The notes under the pieces are model-generated. The model saw nothing but the letters and a program-made list of their open reading frames with translations, had not been told where the DNA came from and made no database searches. A DNA stretch of 7,453 nucleotides from an uncultured Pirellulales bacterium (lineage in GTDB: Bacteria > Planctomycetota > Planctomycetia > Pirellulales > Lacipirellulaceae), in assembly GCA_947258835.1 (NCBI GenBank), contig CAMYJY010000092.1:7616-15068 (forward strand), given 5' to 3'. Below, one piece after another: positions 1 through 5,581 of this stretch (position 1 is its first letter; each line of letters opens with the position of its first letter). Both the position numbers and the translations under genes were made by a program.

Positions 1-53
1 GCTCGACCGGGGGGCCGCCAACCAAAGCGAGCTACCGCTCGGAAAGCGCTTGA
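1..53 (+). CDS. Possible 3' end of an upstream gene (partial)
   Basis: Reading frame 3 (codons from base 3) is open from the window edge to a TGA at 51-53 and would encode a C-terminus ending in SYRSESA. Third codon positions are mostly G or C, as in the genes that follow, and the sequence becomes more AT-rich after the stop, as expected for an intergenic spacer before clpV. Frame 1 is also open from the edge, to a TGA at 121-123, and would end close to the clpV ribosome binding site, so the choice of frame is uncertain. The piece is too short to identify. By position it could be another T6SS gene, but that is only inference from the neighbour. Confidence 0.25.
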   Translation, partial: STGGPPTKASYRSESA

Positions 54-129
54 CCGCTCCCGTTGGTCGCTCAAGTTTGCGCAAGATTCAAAGATTTTTA
101 CCGTTAGTAGTACAAACCGGTGAGTCCCC

Positions 130-135
130 AAGGAG
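130..135 (+). promoter_or_regulatory. Strong Shine-Dalgarno of clpV
   Basis: AAGGAG lies 7 bases before the GTG at 143. It decides the start: the same frame is open back to the window edge, with a TTG at 50, but only the GTG has a good ribosome binding site, and translation from it begins with the usual ClpV N-terminus SEISRAALFGKLN. Confidence 0.8.
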
Positions 136-142
136 TATCCCT

Positions 143-2866
143 GTGAGTGAAATTAGTCGAGCGGCCCTGTTTGGCAAACTGAACAGCCTGGGTTACAAGG
201 CCATCGAGAGTGCTACCGTATTCTGCAAAATGCGTGGCAATCCTTATGTTGAACTGTCCCATTGGGTACACCAAATCTTGCAGCTGCCCAGCTCCGACCT
301 GCACCTGGTAATCAAACATTTCCAGCTCGAGCCGTCCCGTTTGGCCAAAGATCTCACCGACGCCTTGGACAAGCTCCCCCGCGGTGCCACCTCGATTTCC
401 GATCTCTCCGCGCATGTCGAGGAGGCCGTCGAACGGGGCTGGGTGTACGGTTCCTTAATCTATGGCCATACGCAAGTCCGCTCGGGACACCTGGTGATCG
501 GTATTCTCAAAACACGTGGATTGAGCCACGCGCTGACGGGCATCTCGGCGGAGTTTGCCAAGGTGCGCGTGGACGAGTTGATCGATGAGTTTGCCCAGAT
601 TCTCAGCGGATCGCCGGAGGAGCAACTGGCAGCCACCGATGGGTCGCAGGTGGGGGGCGGTGCCGCGCCGGGCGAGGCCAGTGGGGCGATGGCACCGGCC
701 GCCATGGGCAAACAAGAAGCGCTGCAGCAGTTCTCCACCGATCTCACCGAGGCCGCTCGCCAGGGCGAAATCGATCCCATCATCGGTCGTGACGAAGAGA
801 TCCGTCAGATTGTCGACATCCTGATGCGCCGCCGCCAGAACAACCCGATTCTCACCGGAGAGGCGGGCGTGGGTAAGACGGCCGTCCTAGAGGGCTTTGC
901 CCTCAGAATTGCGGCCGGTGACGTGCCGCCGCCACTGAAGGATGTCACCCTGCGTTCGCTGGACGTAGGTGCACTGCAGGCCGGCGCCAGCATGAAAGGC
1001 GAATTCGAGAACCGGCTCAAACAAGTCATCGAAGAAGTGCAGTCGTCGGAAAAACCCATCATCCTGTTCATCGACGAAGCCCATACCTTGGTCGGCGCCG
1101 GGGGGGCGGCGGGCACGGGGGATGCCGCCAACCTGCTGAAACCGGCCCTGGCGCGGGGCACCCTCAAAACCATCGCCGCCACGACCTGGGCCGAATATAA
1201 AAAACACATCGAAAAAGACCCCGCCCTGACGCGGCGGTTCCAAGTGGTGCAGATTGACGAACCCAGCGAAGAGAAGGCCATTCTCATGATGCGGAACATG
1301 GCCTCCACCCTCGAAAAACACCATCAGGTGCAAGTGCTGGACGAGGCCATCGAGGCGGCCGTGCGGTTATCCCATCGCTACATTCCGGCCCGTCAATTGC
1401 CGGACAAATCCGTCAGCCTGCTGGACACGGCCTGCGCCCGCGTGGCCATCAGCCAACACGCGGTACCAGCCGAAGTGGACGACTGCCGCCGTGCGATTCA
1501 GGCCCTGCAAACCGAACTGGAAATTATTGCCAACGAGGAAACCGTAGGCATTGACACCGCCGAGCGGCGGCAGGCAGCCCAACAGCAGCTGGATTCGCAG
1601 CAAAGCCGCCTGGCGGAATTGGAAAGCCGCTGGGCCCAAGAACAGGAGCAAGTCCGAAAAATCCTGGACATCCGCGCCCAGCTGCGGGGTTCCCAAGGCA
1701 AGGTCGAAGCCACGCAGAGCGATTTGGAACAGGCGGCCGACGCCGCGGCGGAGCCAGACCCACTCACCAACGAAGAGCGGCAGCAGCTCCAAGAGCAACT
1801 GGCCACGGTGCAAGCGGAGCTGGATGCCTTGCAAGGGGAAGCCCCACTCATTCTGCCCACGGTGGACCAGCAGGCTGTGGGCTCGGTGGTGGCGGATTGG
1901 ACGGGCATTCCGGTGGGACGGATGGTCAAGGACGAGCTGGCTACGGTCCTGGACCTGGCCCACACACTTGGTGGGCGCGTGATCGGCCAAGACCATGGCT
2001 TGGAAATGGTCGCCAAACGGATTCAGACCTCCCGTGCCAGCCTCGACAACCCGAACAAACCGATTGGGGTGTTTATGCTCTGCGGGCCCAGCGGCGTGGG
2101 CAAAACAGAAACGGCCTTGGCCCTGGCCGAATCCCTCTACGGTGGCGAACAAAATGTGATCACCATCAATATGAGCGAGTTCCAGGAGGCCCACACGGTC
2201 TCCACGCTCAAGGGAGCGCCTCCGGGCTACGTGGGCTATGGCGAGGGGGGCGTGCTCACCGAGGCGGTCCGCCGTCGCCCCTACAGCGTGGTCCTGCTGG
2301 ACGAGGTTGAAAAGGCCCACTCCGACGTGCATGAGATTTTCTTCCAGGTGTTTGACAAAGGCATCATGGAAGATGGCGAAGGCCGCTTGATTGATTTTAA
2401 AAACACGCTTATCTTGTTGACCTCCAATGTCGGCAGCGAGTTGATCATGAACCTCTGCCAAGACCCCGAACTGCTGCCGACCGCCGAGGGCATCGCCAAG
2501 GCCCTGCGGGAACCGCTGCTGCAGGTCTTCCCCGCCGCCCTCTTGGGTCGTCTGGTAGTGATTCCCTATTATCCACTGAGCGACACCATGGTCGGCAGCA
2601 TCGCCCGCCTGCAATTGGAGCGGATTGTCAAGCGGGTCCAGACCAATCATGGCATTCCCTTCCGCTATGATGACCAGGTCGTGGACTTGATCGTGGAGCG
2701 GTGCACAGAACTGGAGAGTGGCGGACGTATGATCGACGCCATTCTCACGAATACCATGTTGCCACAGATCAGCCGAGAATTTCTCAATCGCATGGTCTCC
2801 GGCAACTCGCTGGAGGCCATCGAGGTTTCAGCGGAGAACGGAAATTTCACGTATCAATTCGACTAG
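143..2866 (+). CDS. clpV: Type VI secretion system AAA+ ATPase ClpV/TssH
   Basis: This is a 907-residue Clp/Hsp100 unfoldase of the T6SS type, a cytoplasmic hexamer that extracts and recycles subunits of the contracted sheath. The domains are in the family order. An N-terminal substrate-binding domain (about 1-150) opens with SEISRAALFGKLN. A Gly/Ala-rich linker spans about 157-192. AAA1 has Walker A GEAGVGKTA (K245), the pore loop around MKGEFE, Walker B ILFIDEAH (D311, E312) and arginines 364-365 in LTRRFQ. A helical, Gln/Glu-rich middle domain follows (about 440-570). AAA2 has Walker A GPSGVGKTE (K654), pore loop GYVGYGEGG and Walker B VVLLDEVEKAH (D720, E721). All catalytic residues are present and the length is normal, so it should be active. 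The middle domain, the GAPPGYVGYGEG stretch and the N-domain favour ClpV over ClpB. It is probably co-transcribed with the sheath-like gene 56 bp downstream. Confidence 0.96.
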   Translation: MSEISRAALFGKLNSLGYKAIESATVFCKMRGNPYVELSHWVHQILQLPSSDLHLVIKHFQLEPSRLAKDLTDALDKLPRGATSISDLSAHVEEAVERGWVYGSLIYGHTQVRSGHLVIGILKTRGLSHALTGISAEFAKVRVDELIDEFAQILSGSPEEQLAATDGSQVGGGAAPGEASGAMAPAAMGKQEALQQFSTDLTEAARQGEIDPIIGRDEEIRQIVDILMRRRQNNPILTGEAGVGKTAVLEGFALRIAAGDVPPPLKDVTLRSLDVGALQAGASMKGEFENRLKQVIEEVQSSEKPIILFIDEAHTLVGAGGAAGTGDAANLLKPALARGTLKTIAATTWAEYKKHIEKDPALTRRFQVVQIDEPSEEKAILMMRNMASTLEKHHQVQVLDEAIEAAVRLSHRYIPARQLPDKSVSLLDTACARVAISQHAVPAEVDDCRRAIQALQTELEIIANEETVGIDTAERRQAAQQQLDSQQSRLAELESRWAQEQEQVRKILDIRAQLRGSQGKVEATQSDLEQAADAAAEPDPLTNEERQQLQEQLATVQAELDALQGEAPLILPTVDQQAVGSVVADWTGIPVGRMVKDELATVLDLAHTLGGRVIGQDHGLEMVAKRIQTSRASLDNPNKPIGVFMLCGPSGVGKTETALALAESLYGGEQNVITINMSEFQEAHTVSTLKGAPPGYVGYGEGGVLTEAVRRRPYSVVLLDEVEKAHSDVHEIFFQVFDKGIMEDGEGRLIDFKNTLILLTSNVGSELIMNLCQDPELLPTAEGIAKALREPLLQVFPAALLGRLVVIPYYPLSDTMVGSIARLQLERIVKRVQTNHGIPFRYDDQVVDLIVERCTELESGGRMIDAILTNTMLPQISREFLNRMVSGNSLEAIEVSAENGNFTYQFD

Positions 2867-2877
2867 GCAGCAATCCG

Positions 2878-2905
2878 TAGGCTGGGGCGCAGCTCCACCT
2901 TTTTC
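2878..2905 (+). repeat. Terminator-like repeat copy 1 after clpV
   Basis: The motif TAGGCTGGGGCGCAGC, followed by a short spacer and a TTTTT run, begins 12 bases after the clpV stop. GGCTG can pair with CAGCT around a 5-base loop. A related copy with the same layout lies after the TldD-family gene (7255-7282). About 21 of 28 positions match, including the T-run. It may be a weak intrinsic terminator or a dispersed repeat. The 5-bp stem and the gap before the T-run make strong termination doubtful, so the next gene could still be transcribed by read-through. Confidence 0.4.
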
Positions 2906-2907
2906 AT

Positions 2908-2921
2908 GTGAGATGTTAGAT
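2908..2921 (+). repeat. Two heptanucleotide units at the ribosome-binding position of the sheath-like gene
   Basis: GTGAGAT and GTTAGAT occur in tandem and end one base before the ATG at 2923. They resemble the longer heptamer array at 7201-7249. No good Shine-Dalgarno exists apart from a weak GAG inside the first unit, about ten bases before the ATG. Confidence 0.45.
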
Positions 2922-2922
2922 C

Positions 2923-4701
2923 ATGCAGTACCAAGTCAATTTTGGCAGCCTGGCAGCCCCCAGCGGAACGCCCGGCAAGAGCGATTGCTTTCGGATCGCC
3001 GTCCTGGGGGATTTGTCGGGGCGCGCCAACCAAGGAAAACTGGAAACCGGCGAGGCCCTGGCGGCGCGTAAACCGCTCCGGGTCGACGTGGACAATCTCG
3101 ACGAACTGATGGCGCGGCTGGATATTCAGTTGCACTTGCCCATCGGCGATGACGGCGGCAGCGTGCAGGTGCCCATCACCGAGATGGAATCCTTTCACCC
3201 CGACGAGCTCTACCAAAATCTGGAAGTGTTTAGCAAGCTCTCCGACCTCAGAGGAAAGTTGGCCGATACGGCGACTTTCGAACGCGCCACCCGGGCCGTG
3301 CAGGCACTGCTGGGTGAGACGGCCATCGAGCAACATGCCCACCGCCGTCAGGCACCCCGCGGTGCCGCCGTGCCCAACGCCAAACGAAGTGACTTCGCGG
3401 CCTTGGTGGGCCGTCCGTCCACCACGACCGAGACCCCCGTCAATGCGCTGGTCAAAGAATTGATCCGGTCGCACGTCTCTCCCGAACCGGATCCTCGGCA
3501 GGACCAGATGATCGCGACGGTGGACGCGGCACTCTCGGATACCATGCGGCGCGTACTCCACGATCCGGATTTCCAGGCCCTGGAATCGGTCTGGCGCTCC
3601 ATCGAGCTGCTGGTGCGTCGTTTGGAAACGGATTCCAGTTTGCAGATTGTGTTGTATGACATCACGGCAGAAGAGATCGCGGCGGACTTGAGCGCCACGG
3701 ACAACCTGGAAGAGACGGGGCTGTACAAGTTGCTGGTGGAACAGCCTGGCCTGGACGAGCAGCAAGGCCGCCTGTCCGTACTGGTGGGCAACTACACCTT
3801 CGAACAGACCCCTCCCCATGCCGACCTGCTGGGCCGCATGGCCAAGATTGCCGCGGCGGCCTGCGCTCCCTTTGCGGCCTCCGTCAGCAACGAATGCTTG
3901 AAGAAGTCCAAACCCGAAGACATCCATCCGCTGGTGGCGGAGTCCTGGTCGCAGTTGACCTCGCTGCCTGAAGCCGGCTACCTGGCACTGACCGTGCCCC
4001 GCTTCATGCTCCGCTGGCCCTTCGGCAAAAAGTCCGAACCCATCGATGCCTTTGAGTTTGAGGAGTTCACCAGGCAGAGCGGTGTAGGTGGCATGCTGTG
4101 GGGGAATGCGGCCTTTTTGGCGGGCCTACTGCTGGGACAGACGTTTCAGAACCAGGGATTACAAAAGATGGAATTGGGTTCCATCCTGGGCGTGGACGAT
4201 TTACCGTTCTACTACTACACCGATGATGACGGAGATCAAGTGGCGCTACCGTGCACGAATCGGCTCCTCTCGGAACGGCTGGCGGCATACGTATCCTCGC
4301 AAAACTTCACCCCTATTTTGGCCATCAAAGGCCGCCCCGAAGCACGGCTGGGCGGTTTTAAGGCCCTCTCCGGCCAACCGCTGGCGGGCCCCTGGGCCCC
4401 ACTGGCGGTGCCGGCAGCGGGAACCACCGCGCCTCAGCCAGCTGCGGCGGCGGCAACGCCGCCCGCCGAGACGACCCCCGCAGCGGAAGAGACACCTGCC
4501 CAGGATGACGACCTCGACGCCATGCTGGCCGATCTGGGTTCCGACAGTTCGTCCGCGGAAGATGCCTCTGCACCCGCCGAGGATGACAGCGACGCCGAGC
4601 TGGATGCCCTCTTGGCCGACCTCGGCGGAGACGATGCCACCGAGTCCGACGACGACGATGATATGGACCCCGAACTAGCCGCCCTGCTCGCAGACCTGTA
4701 G
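2923..4701 (+). CDS. TssB-TssC-like fused T6SS sheath protein with acidic repeat tail
   Basis: This 592-residue protein resembles the small and large T6SS sheath subunits joined in one chain. Residues 1-130 look like TssB: an opening MQYQVNFG strand, then FRIAVLGDLSGRAN, the RKPLRVDVDNLDELMARL segment, and F-HPDELYQNLEVFSKLSDLR-KL. A linker of about 40 residues follows. Residues 173-490 look like TssC: LSDTMRRVLHDPDFQALESVWRS, a VLVGNYTFE segment, ALTVPRFMLRWPFG and the hallmark LWGNAAF (392-398). The match fades after SSQNFTPILAIKG, about where canonical TssC still has roughly 100 residues. Instead there is a Pro/Ala/Thr linker (about 493-527) and an acidic tail with three L-x-A-[LM]-L-A-D-L motifs (531-538, 560-567, 585-592). 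The gene follows clpV, so a sheath-related role is likely. Whether it builds a sheath or is an accessory paralogue beside separate tssB and tssC genes outside this window cannot be seen. The ATG has only a weak ribosome binding site. Confidence 0.85.
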   Translation: MQYQVNFGSLAAPSGTPGKSDCFRIAVLGDLSGRANQGKLETGEALAARKPLRVDVDNLDELMARLDIQLHLPIGDDGGSVQVPITEMESFHPDELYQNLEVFSKLSDLRGKLADTATFERATRAVQALLGETAIEQHAHRRQAPRGAAVPNAKRSDFAALVGRPSTTTETPVNALVKELIRSHVSPEPDPRQDQMIATVDAALSDTMRRVLHDPDFQALESVWRSIELLVRRLETDSSLQIVLYDITAEEIAADLSATDNLEETGLYKLLVEQPGLDEQQGRLSVLVGNYTFEQTPPHADLLGRMAKIAAAACAPFAASVSNECLKKSKPEDIHPLVAESWSQLTSLPEAGYLALTVPRFMLRWPFGKKSEPIDAFEFEEFTRQSGVGGMLWGNAAFLAGLLLGQTFQNQGLQKMELGSILGVDDLPFYYYTDDDGDQVALPCTNRLLSERLAAYVSSQNFTPILAIKGRPEARLGGFKALSGQPLAGPWAPLAVPAAGTTAPQPAAAAATPPAETTPAAEETPAQDDDLDAMLADLGSDSSSAEDASAPAEDDSDAELDALLADLGGDDATESDDDDDMDPELAALLADL

Positions 4702-4720
4702 AGGGTGGCGCAGAGCCTGG

Positions 4721-5203
4721 TCAACGGAGCGAAACCGAGCCTGCGGCAATATCTGCCCGCAGGGCCTGCCGTGTGCCGTCCGTCGCCGCAAAGCCCACCA
4801 CCTGGCCAGGCTCCAGGACCATCGTGAGCTGGCCGTCCCCCACGGTCATCGTTACGGAAGCGGGGCTGTCATTCCGTACCTGCAGGACATCATCGCGCTG
4901 CTCGGCGGCAGGGGACACCGGCATCCGCAACATATCGCTGACAATCTCCGCCGGCTCACGATTCTCAATATCGCATAGGGCGTAGACGGCCCGCTGCAAG
5001 TGCCAGCGATGATTGCGGGCAGTCGTATCCCGCGAAACAAATATTTCATAGCGCTGGCCTTCTGCGTGCGAGGGGCCAATGCATTGCAGGCGACCGGTGC
5101 GCGGATCGGTTTTTACCTCCCAGTCTTGCGACGTAAGATACGCCGCCAGCTGGTCCGCACGCAACTGGGAATACAGGAGGTGAATGTTTTGCTGCTCGGT
5201 CAT
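4721..5203 (-). CDS. Hypothetical protein, 160 residues, convergent with the T6SS genes
   Basis: I do not recognise a named family. The protein has two visible parts. Residues 10-93 have an alternating pattern: a helix (QLRADQLAAYLTSQ), strands (WEVKTDP, LQCIGPS, RYEIFVSRD), then helices (HRWHLQRAVYALCDIE and PAEIVSDML), which suggests a small compact alpha/beta domain. Residues 103-160 look all-beta, with DVLQVRND, VTMTVGDGQLTMVLEPGQVVGF and ALRADIAAGSVSLR. There is no signal peptide or membrane segment, so it is probably cytosolic. The ATG at 5203 is the first start in the frame; an AGGA lies 13 bases upstream, further than ideal. Only 19 bp separate its stop from that of the sheath-like gene, so it is not part of that operon. 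Codon use resembles its neighbours. A link to T6SS is not supported. Confidence 0.8.
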   Translation of the reverse strand: MTEQQNIHLLYSQLRADQLAAYLTSQDWEVKTDPRTGRLQCIGPSHAEGQRYEIFVSRDTTARNHRWHLQRAVYALCDIENREPAEIVSDMLRMPVSPAAEQRDDVLQVRNDSPASVTMTVGDGQLTMVLEPGQVVGFAATDGTRQALRADIAAGSVSLR

Positions 5204-5230
5204 GTTTTTTGCACTTTCCTAGTAGATTAA

Positions 5231-5266
5231 CGTCATTCCCGCGCAGGCGGGAATCCAGCAACCTGC
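5231..5266 (+). repeat. dRS3-like palindromic repeat, copy 1
   Basis: The 20-bp core (5235-5254) is ATTCCC-GCGCAGGC-GGGAAT, which fits the ATTCCC-N8-GGGAAT pattern of Neisseria dRS3 elements and similar repeats of other proteobacteria. With flanks it forms a 36-bp unit that recurs at 5272-5307 with one base difference. If the - strand gene is transcribed from the symmetric promoter upstream, this hairpin lies in its 5' leader. Confidence 0.85.
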
Positions 5267-5271
5267 GCGTA

Positions 5272-5307
5272 CGTCATTCCCGCGCAGGCGGGAATCCAGT
5301 AACCTGC
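5272..5307 (+). repeat. dRS3-like palindromic repeat, copy 2
   Basis: This is a second unit in the same orientation, 41 bp from copy 1. It matches over 36 bases apart from one C-to-T change after CCAG. Because the shared part extends beyond the palindrome (AACCTGC on the right), copies 1 and 2 look like a tandem duplication rather than two separate insertions. Confidence 0.85.
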
Positions 5308-5433
5308 AAGGCACATCCAACGTATCGGCACAGCCCTAAAGCAGCTTACGAAAACACGTAGTTGTGATCCACGTGAAAACCAAGGGGAGCCACGCAGTGC
5401 GACCCGATGGCAGCACAACGCATTTTCGAAATT

Positions 5434-5448
5434 TGCTATAGTATAACA
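5434..5448. promoter_or_regulatory. Symmetric extended -10 element, candidate divergent promoter
   Basis: On the + strand, TGCTATAGT (5434-5442) is an extended -10 (TGn plus TATAGT). On the - strand the same bases read TGTTATACT, again an extended -10. The 15-base element is symmetric in 6 of 7 base pairs around G5441. No good -35 is seen on either side, which is tolerable for extended -10 promoters. Rightward transcription would start near 5449-5450 and give a leader of about 132 bases for the TldD-family gene. Leftward transcription would give a leader of about 230 bases for the hypothetical gene. A palindromic operator is an alternative reading. Confidence 0.45.
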
Positions 5449-5449
5449 G

Positions 5450-5474
5450 GTGTGGGTCCGCACCGCGGCCACAC
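5450..5474 (+). other. GC-rich hairpin at the predicted 5' end of the TldD-family transcript
   Basis: GTGTGG (5450-5455) pairs with CCACAC (5469-5474), and CCGC (5458-5461) pairs with GCGG (5465-5468). There is a 2-base bulge on the left side and a 3-base loop (ACC), giving ten base pairs in all. The hairpin begins where transcription from the -10 at 5437-5442 should start. Such 5'-terminal stems are known to protect mRNAs in other bacteria; a role here is inferred. Confidence 0.4.
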
Positions 5475-5581
5475 ACCGCCCGGGCATCGCAAATCACGCT
5501 CCGGCCGGCCGAACCTACCTTTTCCCCGGCGGCGGCAGCGGCGTTTGCTCAGAAAGCACACTGTTTCAAGAGACAAAGCAC

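Larger units (their letters stand above)
5204..5581. other. Divergent intergenic region, 378 bp, no gene
   Basis: This region separates the - strand hypothetical gene from the + strand TldD-family gene. It contains two tandem dRS3-like repeats (5231-5307), a symmetric extended -10 element (5434-5448), and a GC-rich leader with a hairpin (5450-5474). Bases 5308-5430 show no recognisable element. Open frames crossing it have no ribosome binding site or recognisable protein. Confidence 0.7.

Noticed and set aside
50..142. TTG start at 50 giving clpV a 31-residue N-terminal extension
   Set aside because: No ribosome binding site precedes it, the extension does not look like any ClpV sequence, and the GTG at 143 has AAGGAG at ideal spacing followed by the typical N-terminus.
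54..142. Promoter for clpV in the spacer before it
   Set aside because: TTGCGC at 77-82 resembles a -35, but nothing like a -10 occurs at the right distance; transcription by read-through from upstream is equally likely.
1367..2650. 427-codon open frame on the - strand
   Set aside because: It lies opposite the clpV coding sequence and its open length follows from the GC-rich codons of that gene; the translation has no domain-like pattern.
2863..3927. 354-codon open frame on the - strand
   Set aside because: It is opposite the sheath-like gene, rich in Gly, His and Gln as typical shadow frames are, and shows no recognisable family.
4740..4763. Hairpin CCTGCGG / CCGCAGG as terminator for the convergent genes
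   Set aside because: It lies inside the 3' coding end of the - strand gene, has a 10-base loop and no T-run on either strand; a chance pairing in GC-rich coding sequence is enough.
5231..5307. CRISPR array
   Set aside because: There are only two units with a 5-base gap, the unit is a known type of dispersed palindrome, a third copy stands alone 2.1 kb away, and no cas gene is present.
5450..5581. 44-residue extension of the TldD-family protein
   Set aside because: It would begin at the predicted transcription start with no ribosome binding site, and the family's N-terminal pattern starts only after the ATG at 5582.
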